DNA of 64,000 bases from Bidens hawaiensis (lineage: Eukaryota; Streptophyta; Magnoliopsida; Asterales; Asteraceae). Each line of letters opens with the position of its first letter. The stretch's first letter is position 1. Position numbers and translations under genes: made by a program. This document shows, one piece after another, positions 23,403 through 33,949 of the stretch. The notes under the pieces are model-generated. The model saw only the letters and a list, made by a program, of their open reading frames with translations. It did not search any database and had not been told where the DNA came from. The DNA lies in the NCBI GenBank assembly GCA_021521415.1, contig JAIQDT010014671.1, forward strand, positions 111,773-175,772, read 5' to 3'.

Positions 23403-24935
23403 GAGAAAATTATGATTGTACCCATGTGTTTTATGGACTGGCGCAACTTAAAGGTCTCATTGCGATTTTACGCGTTGTGTGCTACTATTGTTTACCGGTG
23501 GGCTCACTTTGTATCCGGCCATGAGTTGACTGTGCGTTGACTGTTAAAGAAATTGTGAACTGAACATTTTACCCCTTTCTAATGAGCAATCTGTACTCAA
23601 GTGGTGACAAGAATTTTCATTTGTAAACCTCTAGCTTAATTTCCCCCCAATTGTTAAATGAACCGTTTTTTTTTAATTTATATTGTATCCCCTCAAAGTT
23701 ATTGAAAAATCAATTTTGGTCCTTGAAAAAGTTGTATAAAATTTAAAGATAACCCAACGAACACAAAAACATCAATCCGAAACTCTTAAAAACATGTTTT
23801 TTTAGTTTTCAACCGAACGAACACGAATCATCAACCCAAAACTCTAAGAAACGTATATTTCTTAAGTTTTCAACCGAACAGACACCAAAACATCAACCCG
23901 AAACTCTAAAAAACGTGTTTTTTTTAAAGTTTTCCACTGAATGAACACCGAAACGTCAACCCGAAACTCTAAAAAATGTGTTTTTTTAAGTTTTCAACCG
24001 AACGGACACCGAAATGTCAACCCGAAACTCTAAAAAACGTGTTTATTTAAGTTTTCCACCAAACAGGCCCGAAACGTCAACCTGAAACAAGTTTTTTTTT
24101 CTATGTTTTGAACCAAATAACATCCAAATTTCAACCCAAAATTTATAAAAAAATGATTTTTAAACAAAACTTTATGACCAAACGAGCCCAAAACTTCAAC
24201 CGAAACAAGTTTTTTTTTCCTTATTTTTTATAAGTTTTGAACCAAATAACATCTAAATTTCAACCTGAAATTTATAACAAAATAATTTTTTTTAACTTTT
24301 TGACCAAACGAGCCCAAAACTTCAACCGAAACAAGTTTGTTTTAAACTTTTTAACCAAATTTCAAATAACAATTTACCGGAAAAATTAACGATTAACTAT
24401 AACGAAGTGGTAGGGATTGGTGGTGCTCGAAGGTTCGACGGGTGTTGACTTGTGTAGATCGAGTGTTGACTTGGGTGGTGCGATGGATGAGGTGGTGGTG
24501 GTGCGACAAGTGAGATGCACGGGTGACGGTGGAGGTGCTCGGGTGACAGTGGTGGGGATTTGTGAGCGGGAAAATCGCCGGCGTCGGTAGTAATTTGGGG
24601 CCTGAAAATCGCCGACAGCAATGATGATTTGATGCGAGAAAAATTGGATTGATTTGGGGCCGGCGGGGGTGGTGATTTGCGCCCACCCATAAAGCACAGG
24701 GTCATAAATCATAATTTTCGCTTACTGTAATTATTCTTATTAATATTACTAATATTATTTATGTAATTACCAAATTACCCTCGCTGAAATTGATACATCT
24801 GACGGTCAAATGGCAGTCAACTGACGAAGGGGTATAAAAGGGCCCACAGCAGTGGCATAATACGGGCAAAATCGGATTGGAACCTGTAAGCTGCGCTCGT
24901 CCATATAATACTGGAGTACAAATCATAATTTTCTC
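23403..24935. mobile_element. Mutator-like non-autonomous element, 1533 bp
   Basis: The ends are GAGAAAATTATGATT and its inverse AATCATAATTTTCTC. The inverted similarity continues for ~100 bp (for example TGGACTGGCGCAACTTA against TGGACGAGCGCAGCTTA). Flanks AGAAATTAA (23394-23402) and TAAAATTAA (24936-24944) match 7 of 9 and fit a 9-bp target duplication, typical of Mutator-like elements. No transposase is present. Inside are a ~60-bp minisatellite (23756-24358) and a GC-rich 24400-24700 block of GGTGGTG and AAAATCGCCGG words, which gives low-complexity ORFs but no credible gene. Confidence 0.72.
23756..24358. repeat. ~60-bp minisatellite, about ten units
   Basis: The unit is roughly AACGAACACCGAAAC, CATCAACCCGAAACTC, TAAAAAACGTG, poly(T), AAGTTTTCAACCG. 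The first five units are close to each other. The later ones form an alternating pair of two diverged subtypes (AACGAGCCCAAAACTTCAACC and AATAACATC-type), suggesting a higher-order duplication. It lies wholly inside the Mutator-like element. It is not a CRISPR: there are no unique spacers. Confidence 0.8.
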
Positions 24936-25689
24936 TAAAATTAATATCTATGTAATAAAATTAATATCATAAACAATGAGGATCATAACAATTGTCAACA
25001 TTCAGATACAATAATTGTTGCAGGAAATTATTTAGACATCAGTTCAAAATACGCGTCTCGATATGATCATGAGAATACCAAAGTTCCTAGCGATACAGAG
25101 GCAAGTGGAACGAGAAGATTGTCATCAAACTTGGTGCTAATCGGGTGAGACTCAACGATTGCACTCACAAGAGACAGGACTAAGAAACCAACCAACATTT
25201 TGAAACTTTTTTCAACAAAGCTGAACATCGAAAAATAATACATGTACCTACACATATAACCGAAATTCACCTCATAACCAATATCAAACTATTCATCTAG
25301 TATGAACATATCAATAAATCGGTAAAGGCACAAACCGAAAGGTTGGCAAAATGATTACCCGACAGACGCGATGAAACCAGTAGTAGCCATGGCAATGGAC
25401 CCAGCAAACGATTTGTCTTTATTATAAGGGATCTTCTTTCCAAACCGCCTCCCGATAATGTCAGCAATACCTAGATAAGGAAAAAAAAAGGCTTTTAAGG
25501 GGAACATAACCTATAGCATGTTGAAAAGAGAATCTTTTACTGGTTTTGCTTTCTTAAATCCAATGTAACCAGATGACTTTTATATAAGTACAAAACAAAA
25601 ATTAATATTCATGAAACTTGAAATCTACATAAAAAGGAACTATTATTTGCCTTTTAAAAAATGAAGCAGAAAAAAAAAGGAAAAAAAGC

Positions 25690-25870
25690 ACAAAGAATTA
25701 ATAAATGTGGTAAGGGTTTAACCCAAGGAAAATGCTTAAATTCCTTTCTAGATCAGTTGGTTAGTTTGTGTTGTTTCTACCTAGAGGACTAGAGTTCGAA
25801 CCTTCCTTTACCCAAGATTTTATTTTTCGCCCAAGCCACCCATGCTACAAACATTGTCCTCTAAACCAGG
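25690..25870 (+). mobile_element. Possible tRNA-derived SINE in kinase intron 4
   Basis: GATCAGTTGGTTAGTTTGTG resembles a pol III A box, and GAGTTCGAACCTT, ~40 bp downstream, a B box. No clear tail or target duplication was found, so boundaries are approximate. Confidence 0.35.
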
Positions 25871-27212
25871 TTCATACGGTTCACCGGTCCTGATTCAACC
25901 CTACTCGCTTAAGAGCCGCCCGGTTCAACCGTAAACAGTTCAAACATAGAAAACCAGACTGGTGACCAAGCCGGTCCCCGGTTCGATCTGCCGGTACTGA
26001 TTTCAAAACATTGCTTAAACCGCTAAACACGTGTTCAAACGAATATTTCTTGGTCAAGGTAGTTTTGTGGTCAATGGATCTTCCCTTTAAAAAAGTAAAG
26101 AATTGGCTGGTTTTAATTTTCGAGCATGTTACCTGATGCATTTGTTGCGCTAGTGAAAACGAGATCGTTATTGGTGATATGTTTCCATGTTGTGCTGAAA
26201 TTGCACCTATTTCGCATAATGCGGTCAAACGCAAGATATGCTGTAAGCACGCATTAGGTTTTTTTTCCTTTTTTAAACTGGGTTGACGCTGTAAAAAATA
26301 CTGATGCTACCAACATTCAATTTTCAAAATTGAATAATCAGTCTTTCAAAATAAGATTAGGTGTTTCAGCTTTAGCAAGTTAACAAGCAGAAAATTAATA
26401 ATCCGTGTGTGTGTATACACACACACACATGTTTCAGAATTTTAGTATTTTTATAATACAAAGCACATCGCCCACCACGCATAGCGTATGGGATTGTTGG
26501 ACCACATGCATCGGAGCTCATCACGCAATTTAAAACCAAGACCAAGCCGAATTGGGCAGAGTGGTTAAAATCCCACCGCTTAGTATGTAATTTTGTTTTT
26601 CTTCCTGGTTAGGACTTTCTAAAAAAAATCAGGAAGGTATTTGTTTTAATTCAATTGCCTTTAAAAAAAACCAAGATGAATACAGTAGGATATACTACTG
26701 GAAACATTCTCCAGCACAAAGATTGCAAATTCCAGCAATGGCAATGGGAGAGGTTCTCCAGTAGATTACACAGCACAAAGTGATTGTAATAGCATAGTAC
26801 ATAGGACCTTTAATAAGCTCCCTGGTGTACGGAAACAACATTAATCAGTCAATCAAGATTTTTTGGTTTATAACTCATTCGGCATTATAAAAAACACCGA
26901 AACCTGAAGTCTCCAAATCTGCTCATAGACTTGACGGTAGCCTCGTCTTTGGCAGTTCCAAGTCCTATGAGAAGTACTTTGATTATGTTTACACCAGGAA
27001 CCAGAGCTGCAAGCGCTGCTCCTTGAATGCCGGAACTAAAGCATAGCTAACATGAGGGAAATACCTAAAATGCCCTTTCCTTTAAGGTAAATAATTACCT
27101 GAAGAGAGGCCAGCATAACATAAATCCTAGTCCAAATGTTATATGCAAAAGTTTCCTGTTTAGCTTCTGAAAACAAATTAAAATAAAATCAGATATTTGC
27201 TAAGAAATGCAT

Positions 27213-27552
27213 CTATGGACGGGAAAACCTGAAACCCAACATAAATGGGGCGGGTTGGGATTAGGTTAGAAGTTTGTCGTGAGTTTGGGATGGGTTTGGG
27301 ATTTGTAATATAACGGATAACATTGATCATTTACCTGATTATATACCCGAATTAACTTTTATTATATATTTATTTTGGAGAAATACTTATTGTCAAAACT
27401 TGTTTATAAGATAATCATTATCTGTAATCGATTATTTAAATTTAGTCAAAACCAAATAGAAACTAGATGGGTTTCGCAACGGGTATTTTATCAAAACCCG
27501 ACAGATGGGCTTGGGACAGAAGTCAAGAGAAGTAAACCCGACCCATTGCCTT
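27213..27552. mobile_element. Truncated hAT-family fragment in kinase intron 1
   Basis: Shares GATTATATACCCGA, GGGTTTGGGATTTGTA-like and AAACCCGACCCATTGCC stretches with the complete element at 3156-3805. It lacks the TAGGGATGG ends on both sides, so no target duplication can be read. Confidence 0.6.
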
Positions 27553-27794
27553 ATACACGGGATTCTATTTTTCAAACAAGCCCAAAATGCATTTGAAATT
27601 GAATTATTTGCAATTTTGGGTTCGGAAGTCAACAAAAAGAAGATTGACCGAGTAATAAACCTGCTCAAAAACCCCTCAGTTTCTTGCAAAAAACGAAGCA
27701 AAAGGACAGCATAACAGGTGGAGAAAGCCAAAGCGCAAAGATCACCGACCAGGGGAGACCCCGGAAACAGCATTGGTCCAGCTTCACTACCCAT

Positions 27795-29745
27795 GTTTCT
27801 CAGTTGGCTCTTAAATTAATGTTTGGAACCTGCTTTCTAATATATATTTTTGTGATACCTAACTAATATTTCATATTTTTATTATGTTGTAGTCAAAATT
27901 AGCGAACACCTAGATAAATAAATTACTCTATTCTAATTATTTCTAACTAGTTTTTTTACCTGGCGTAATGCGTCAGGGCAGCTGGCAAATAATCAGCGTG
28001 AAATTCGGGCGTCGGTCTAACCCGAGTGTCACTACGGTGGGTCGACACGAATCTGGTCGGTATCGAATACGTTCGTTACAGGATACAAATCATTGGTAAA
28101 ATTTGAGCGTTAAAACCCAAAAAAATTAATTTGTCAAATTAATATAAAAAACAAAATATTTGAAACGATATTAATTTGGTCGGCAAATCCCGACGGTTCC
28201 CAAGTGTTGTCGGTCCTGGGCAATGAGGCAATAACTCGATACAAAATTGGTCGGTTTTGATTACGTGCGTTACGGTACCGGAGCTGAAAAACACAAAAAA
28301 TATATAAAAATTGTGGACCAATGGCCAATTTGGGGGGTGGGGGGTTAGGTTGGTAAACTTGCGGTTTGGTAAAACTCGAGCGTTATCGATCACGGACATT
28401 GCGACGGCGAGTCTGCGTGAATTTGACGGTTTCCATGAGTTTTTGTTATGCTACCGGAACTAAAACAAAAGATGACGTTTGGTCGGTTTCCTTTACGTTC
28501 GTTATATTAATCAAACTAAAAACGCAAAAACAAAAAACGAAATCATAGACTAATATGGTGATATATATAATTATGAACTTTGTGGCACCAAAATTCATAA
28601 TTATATATAATAATAATAGTAATAGTAATCGTAATATATTTTAGTAACCAATATATTTATGTTTGTGTGGTTGTCATTGGTGACTGGCTTCGACTGATTC
28701 AAGTTATATATGTTAAGTTTGCTTTTCCCTTAAAAAGAAACTATGGAGCACATGATGTTACTTCGGTTCGGTTGGTATTAGTTAGTTCGTGACCGTAATG
28801 ACAACCAATCCAAAATAGTAAATGCTTAAAATGGTATAGCCACTTGTTTGGCTTATGATAAAAAAAATTAAAGCATCTAGTCGGTTGGTAAAACATGCGT
28901 GGTGCAGCTACGAATTGTTACGAATTCGGTCGGGTTTGGGTTACACCACTGGAACTAAACAAAATGCCCAAAATAAAACAAATTAACATATTAAAAAAAA
29001 ACAAACAAAACAAAATATGCATATGTTACGACAGTGAACCGACACACTTTTGGCCAGTATAGGGTTACCGCACCGCACCGGAACGAAACAAAACAAATCC
29101 AACAACACTCAAATACAACAAATTAACATGTTTAAAACAAAACCCGCGCATTGCGTTTGGCGAACTGATGCGAATTTGGTTGATATTGACGGTAACAAAA
29201 ATAAAAAAAACGTGTGCTGCGGTGGCGGATTGATCACTCTCATTACTGAAATCTCTCTTTTCTGTTTTGAACCAGAATCTGTAAGCATTGCACTCAAATA
29301 ATGTGATGCTTGTGGTTATTAGTAGCTGATTTGGGGCATGATAATATACATGTACATATGCAGTTTGACAACAAGCTAACATGTCTAATGTCTTCCTGAT
29401 GAAATGGGGTTACTAGTTCATCTTGAGGTTTTAGAAGCCAATGACAACAGGTGATCTTCACTCTGACTTATCATTTCATTTACTGCAGCGTACCGTTATT
29501 TGTGTGTGATTTTGAACCTTAATCAGTAGTGTTTGATCAAAATCTCAGCAAAAAAGAAATAAATGCTTCAGTTTTCATGTGACAAGGAAGAAACTTTCAT
29601 AGGATAACCAAGTTGAATTTTATATATTTATTCTGGCAACATCAATGGCAAATATCTTGTCAAAACTGAAAAATAAATAGCCAAAAGGGAATGAGCTGAA
29701 CAGATCAGACAGGGTGACATACTTTTACTGTGCACCCGGGTTGCA
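27795..29745. other. Upstream flank of the kinase remnant, degenerate repeats
   Basis: Between ~27990 and 29110 related phrases recur at irregular spacing: GGTCGGTTT..., GCGTTACGGTACCGGAGCTG, TGCTACCGGAACTAAAAC, CACCACTGGAACTAAAC, CGCACCGGAACGAAAC. This suggests an old, highly diverged tandem array. The ORFs across it are short and unsupported. 29200-29450 is less repetitive but shows no gene I recognise. Confidence 0.45.
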
Positions 29746-30280
29746 AATAAACTGAACAAACACAAAATGGACATGCTCATGTTTGTTCATTTATCTTTAA
29801 CCAAACAAAAGATTGAACACGGGTAATTAGACAAACATGGTTTCCTTGTTCAGGTTCATTCGCTAAGAAAATGAGCATTCTCGTGTCCGTTTGTTAATAT
29901 CATAAGCGAATGATATCCAAACGCAAACAAACGAACATAACCAAACATAGAATAATAAACATAACCGAGCGAATAGATGTTAAATTTAAATGTGATCATC
30001 CACCCCGTCGGCCCTAGAAAATTAATAAAACCAGACAAAATTGTATTGGGTCTAAAAAAAATTAACTGGATATATAAACGAATGAACTTAAACACACGTA
30101 ACTAACAAACATAAATGAACGTAAACAAACAAATATAAACTAGTGTAAATGTACAAACATAAACAAACGTTTACGAACATAAATGAACGAACGAGACATG
30201 TGTTCACGTTTGTTCGTTTATAAATATACGAACTTCCTGCCTAACAGACGAATGTTCACAAACGTTCACCAATGGGCTGA
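29746..30280. repeat. GTTCGT/AACGAACA-rich element, copy 2
   Basis: AACAAACATAAATGAACG, GTTTGTTCGTTTATAAA and GTTCACAAACGTTCACC words in both orientations, the same composition as 1382-1838. It begins after GGGTTGCAAATAAAC and ends near CCAATGGGCTGAAATC. The interior of copy 2 is more AT-rich and diverged. Confidence 0.55.
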
Positions 30281-31827
30281 AATCACTTCCATCACTATTG
30301 TTGAAAAGCTGCACGCAGCTATCGACCCTTGATCCCCGTAGCACCCAAACAACAATGGACATGCTTAGAGAGGTATTTCATCACTGTTAAATATAGATAA
30401 TAGGATATTAGGGTTTATTTGTGTTTGGCCAACAGGCCCGAGTTAGGCTAGTTTAGGTTTGTTTCTGGTTTCTTGTTTCCTATCTTTTACAATGGTTTTA
30501 CGATTGTTTGACTTTTTTTAAAAAGATGTACAACATGATTATGTTTTTTTGAAGATGAAACATAACATATGACAATTCCAGTTTAAAGGTTGGCAATTGG
30601 GAAAGCTAACATTTTGATGAAGTTGCTGAAAAAAGCTAACATGGATGGCTGATGGCTCCATATTTAGAGTTTGTTCATGAATATTTTGGGTGTTTCAACA
30701 ATAAGCATTTATCAGGAGAACTAAAATTAAAATCCCATCATTTGTTCATTCAACAACATTCTAATGATAAGGATTAAGTCGCATACAAATCCATCCACAG
30801 GAAATTCAGATTACCATGAAAATGGAAGTGGAATTTGGCCATGAATCAAGAAAATTAAAGGGAATGATACCTAATTTTATAAATATTGATAATGATTTTA
30901 TGTTAGTTATACCGGTTTATTTGGTAAGAAAGAAAGTGATGTCTGGGCAATGAGCCTTTTGATTCAATGGCAGCACAAGGGTGATGGTTAAGATTTGAGA
31001 TCTTAAGTCTTAAGTTTGAAACCTGACTCGATGTGGTTTTCCCACTTTGGTTAGTTTTCTCCTTGATGTTGTTGTTGGATGAGTCAGGCTTGAAACCCCA
31101 AAACAATATAAATAGTTGGCATCCCGTCTCTGTGTTCCCGAGTTAATTTATGAAAAGAAAAGCAAGGAAAATAAAGTTCTCTTTTTATCTTTTCTTTTGT
31201 CATCTCCTCATTCTCTTTAATTTATTTCCTTCAAAATCTTTTCAAATTGGAAAGATTATTCACTTAATTTACTCATCATTTTGTCTCCCCTCCCCTCATT
31301 TTCTTTCTTTTAATGAAACTCGGGAACAACCTTTTATATTTTCCTTCCTTTTCCATTCTTAAATGAAACTCAGGAACACAACATATTTTTTCCATCCCTT
31401 ATTTTTCTTCCCTTTCCTTCTTTAAATGAAACTCAGAAACACACCGTAAAAGACTCACGTGGGGATATAAGTTAATAAAAAGAGGAAAGTGATGTCTTGT
31501 TTTTGGTCAAACTTTAAAGAATATGAATGTTCTTTTGAGAAACTAAAATGCCGTCTTGGTTGCAGAACTAAACTAGAATCTAAATTCCATGTATAGTATG
31601 TTTTGCTGACAAATAAATTGAATTTTAATTTATTCATTCAAACGCTGCAAATTTGGCTAACATATAAGCATCTACGCATCTAAATGTAAATAGCAATAAT
31701 GTTAATTAACATATTACAATCATTTCAGCCTTGATTAATATACTTAAGATTAGCAAGTTCACTGATTATAAATTCAGAAGTAAAGCAGGAAAAGAAGGCC
31801 TTGAACAAATGATATTTTTAGTGCTTA
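30281..31827. other. Intergenic DNA with a short repeated phrase
   Basis: No gene recognised. AATGAAACTCRGGAACA recurs at about 31312, 31362 and 31423 within a T/C-rich stretch. 30950-31030 has a B-box-like AAGTTTGAAACCTGACTCG that could be a SINE relic. The 70-codon ORF at 31150-31362 is compositional. Confidence 0.4.
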
Positions 31828-32070
31828 TGATGCAGAATTATCTTCATATTTGAATTTTAATTTTTAATATCTTTTACTATTTACGTTTATCTCGTTTCCT
31901 AGTTTATCATTTCCTTGTTTAGTATAAGTAGGGATCCTGGTTGTTTAGTTCTTTAGTTTTTGATTGAGTTTAATATAAAAGAACTTTGTTCTTAGAACCT
32001 TTGGTTCGATTTTATCGTTTTTGATTATCATGAGTTTCTCGAGCCATTGATCGCTTCCAAAATTACATCA
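31828..32070 (+). repeat. 5' LTR of the compact element
   Basis: Starts TGATGCAGAATTATC and ends AAATTACATCA. Contains AGTTTAATATAAAAGAAC, a plausible TATA region. Confidence 0.93.
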
Positions 32071-32430
32071 GTTGGTATCAGAGCTTTTGATTCTCAAATG
32101 GCTCGACATGGAGGTGAAGTTGGTATCAGAGCTTTTGGTTCTCAAATGGCTCGAAGTTGGAGAATATTTGTTTGATCGTAGATTCGCCAACAAAGGCAAC
32201 GACAAAAGTATTTTCTATTCACGTGCCTGTGGAGAAGACCGGCGTCCTACTCGCAGAGTCACCGACCGAGGCAGCGGTGGAGTATGTTCCGACCCACGGG
32301 ATCTTAAGAAGATCAAACGACTCCAACAACGAGTCCGCGATCTTGAATAGATCCACCGGTTCCTTAAATGAGTCTTGAATAGATCCACCGGTTCCTTAAA
32401 CGAGTCCGCGATCTCAAGTTACAACGGGAG

Positions 32431-33234
32431 ATGAGCAAGACAGAAACCGAGTCGAACACCGTCGTCTGGGACGAAGGTGACGGCAGAGAGCAGCAGCCGT
32501 CTTACTATCACCCACCTCGGTTCTTTGAACCAGTTTATCCGGGAATGTCGGAAGACAACCCCGACTTTGATGAAGACGAAATTGATTATAATGAAGATGA
32601 GTTTTTATTTGTGAATCCTTCTGATGGCGACTTTAGTTATGATTCGTCACCCGTGTTTGATATCTACCGAGATGAGGAAGAACATACGGTGGTTATGGGT
32701 GGTGATATGGTGTCTACGGGTGGTCCAGCGCTTTCCCTGGATGAGCCAAAAAAAATGACAGCCGATGGGTATTGGCGGAGTTCTACATGTGTGTCAACTG
32801 AAACCGTGGTGTTGAATGAGAAGTATGGTGATAAAATGGCTTCCAAGATCTGCTGTGTTGAAGTTGGTGGTCGTACGATGGTGATCGACGGTTCGGTGGC
32901 TTCCATGGTAACCACATCTTTCATGTCGGGAATAACGATGGGCTTAGATGCTGACCCAATCATTACTATATTTGAAAAAGATGGTGATTTAATAAAATCT
33001 CCTAGTTTAGTGGAAGTTCAAAAAGGAATGGATTTTCAAATTGAAAAACAAATATCGGGTTCTAATGATAACGAACAAGTTTGTGATAATGATGCATGTT
33101 TTATACATGGGCTATCCAATCCAATGCATAGTAATAAACAAGAAGTCCAAGGTACAAATTCGATTTGGTGGAAAAAATATTTTTTGGAAGACCAAGATAG
33201 TGCTTTAAATTATGCATGTGGAGAAAATTTGTGA
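32431..33234 (+). CDS. Unidentified acidic 267-aa protein of the compact LTR element
   Basis: Uninterrupted ORF from ATG 32431 (MSKTETESNTVVWDEGDG) to TGA 33232-33234. The first half is strongly acidic (NPDFDEDEIDYNEDEF, SSPVFDIYRDEEE). The second half has a compact mixed-composition stretch with VEVGGRTMVIDGSVASM, two nearby Cys (ICCVEV) and ITMGLDADPIITIFEK. No zinc knuckle, DTG/DSG protease motif, YxDD or integrase signature is present. Part of it faintly resembles acidic spacer regions of plant Ty3 polyproteins, but I cannot place it. It may be an internally deleted polyprotein or a captured host sequence. An upstream short frame near 32340 ends KRLQQRVRDLE, reminiscent of gag N-termini. 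Confidence 0.55.
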   Translation: MSKTETESNTVVWDEGDGREQQPSYYHPPRFFEPVYPGMSEDNPDFDEDEIDYNEDEFLFVNPSDGDFSYDSSPVFDIYRDEEEHTVVMGGDMVSTGGPALSLDEPKKMTADGYWRSSTCVSTETVVLNEKYGDKMASKICCVEVGGRTMVIDGSVASMVTTSFMSGITMGLDADPIITIFEKDGDLIKSPSLVEVQKGMDFQIEKQISGSNDNEQVCDNDACFIHGLSNPMHSNKQEVQGTNSIWWKKYFLEDQDSALNYACGENL

Positions 33235-33315
33235 AATATACTTTTGTTTCAAAAGTTGACTAATGCTTATGATGTGAAGTATTTAGAAACTCGATTGTTA
33301 TATAACCTTACGTAG

Positions 33316-33615
33316 ATGGATCAAAATGGAAAAAAAGGAGCTGATCTTTTCGACATTCTCAAGACTCGAGGACGAGTCTTTTTCAAAGACGGGGAGAAGG
33401 AGGTGGAGAGACCCGACAACCCAATAGACCCAAGTGGTACGAGTTTAGAGTCGGGTGAGGTGGCTTGTGAAGTTCAATTAGGTGACCGGGTAAAGTCGAG
33501 AGCAAATACGAACCGTTCTAATGCTACATTCAATCGGGGTGGTATACGTTCAGAGTTGCGCGAGGTGTTTTGCAAAGTTGAATTGTTGGGGGCATGCCAT
33601 GAAGTTAATAAATAA
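33316..33615 (+). CDS. Small unidentified ORF near 3' LTR of the compact element
   Basis: A 99-codon ORF starting MDQNGKKGADLFDILKTRG, with RVFFKDGEKEVERPDNP and two C-terminal Cys. The LKTRGRVFFKDGE stretch resembles the C-terminal tails of plant Ty3 polyproteins, which would fit an internally deleted element keeping both polyprotein ends. This is inference from composition only. It ends 86 bp before the 3' LTR. Confidence 0.35.
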   Translation: MDQNGKKGADLFDILKTRGRVFFKDGEKEVERPDNPIDPSGTSLESGEVACEVQLGDRVKSRANTNRSNATFNRGGIRSELREVFCKVELLGACHEVNK

Positions 33616-33701
33616 GAAGCGCGTTGATGTTCCTTTAAATCCAGGTGGTTGTGTGATCTTGAGGCAGAACTCGAGGACAATTTTTTTCGAAGACTGGAGT
33701 A

Positions 33702-33944
33702 TAATGCAGAATTATCTTCATATTTGAATTTTGATTTTTAATATCTTTTATTATTTACGTTTATCTCATTTCCTAGTTTATCGTTTCCTTGTTTAGTATA
33801 AGTAGGGATCCTGATTGTTTAGTTCTTTAGTTTTTGATTGAGTTTAATATAAAAGAACTTTGTTCTTAGAACCTTTGGTTTGATTTTATCGTCTTTGATT
33901 ATCATGAGTTTCTCGAGCCATTGATCGCTTCCAAAACTGCATCA
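33702..33944 (+). repeat. 3' LTR of the compact element
   Basis: Same length as the 5' LTR with 10 transitions. Ends ACTGCATCA and is followed by the GCTTA duplication. It is preceded by the purine-rich GAAGACTGGAG, a plausible polypurine tract. Confidence 0.93.
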
Positions 33945-33949
33945 GCTTA

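Larger units (their letters stand above)
23212..25020. repeat. Tandem duplication of ~135 bp, second copy split
   Basis: GGGTTTCTAGCCAAC followed by AATATCATAAACAATGAGG and CATTCAGATACAATA occurs at about 23238-23345. It occurs again as 23371-23402 plus 24936-25020, the two parts being separated by the Mutator-like element. The split repeat gives an independent reference for the empty target site. Confidence 0.75.
25067..27794 (-). pseudogene. FOLK: Farnesol/phytol kinase-like gene, apparently decayed
   Basis: Six exons on the minus strand: 27794-27661 (uncertain), 27166-27099, 27035-26904, 26821-26706, 25470-25359, 25247-25067. Exons 2-6 join in phase with GT/AG sites. They read KLNRKLLHITFGLGFMLCWP, LFSSGIQGAALAALVPGVN, KGPMYYAITITLCC, SPIAIAGICNLCAG, IADIIGRRFGKKIPYNKD, VESHPISTKFDDN. 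This is the membrane CTP-dependent kinase family that phosphorylates farnesol or phytol in plastids. Defects: exon 1 runs QETEG and lacks an in-frame equivalent of AKRGVFDQ before the donor (about 7 nt short). No transit peptide was found upstream of the ATG. The conserved AGDG at the exon 4/5 join becomes AGEC. Intron 1 holds a hAT fragment and intron 4 SINE-like DNA. A functional paralogue is expected elsewhere. Confidence 0.8.
31828..33944 (+). mobile_element. Compact complete LTR retrotransposon, 2117 bp
   Basis: Two 243-bp LTRs (31828-32070 and 33702-33944) flank a 1.6-kb interior. The target duplication GCTTA is exact (31823-31827 and 33945-33949). The LTRs differ at 10 positions by my count, all transitions (~96% identity). 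The primer-binding site TGGTATCAGAGC at 32073-32084 fits initiator tRNA-Met. The 3' LTR start is mutated (TAATGCAG for TGATGCAG). There are no recognisable protease, RT, RNase H or integrase domains, so it is non-autonomous, between TRIM and LARD in size. It carries two unidentified ORFs. Confidence 0.93.

Noticed and set aside
23756..24358. Regular repeats resembling a CRISPR array
   Set aside because: Units are contiguous ~60-bp minisatellites without unique spacers, in a plant transposon.
24386..24712. Three overlapping minus-strand ORFs of 97-108 codons
   Set aside because: Proline/histidine/threonine-rich low-complexity translations of a GGTGGTG-rich block inside the Mutator-like element. 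No domain, and three frames are open at once.
25881..26234. 117-codon minus-strand ORF in kinase intron 4
   Set aside because: Lies between exons with good splice sites, shows no domain, and includes CCGGTTC-rich repeat sequence.
32664..32963. Antisense 99-codon ORF inside the compact LTR element
   Set aside because: Shadow of the sense 267-codon ORF; no start context or motif.
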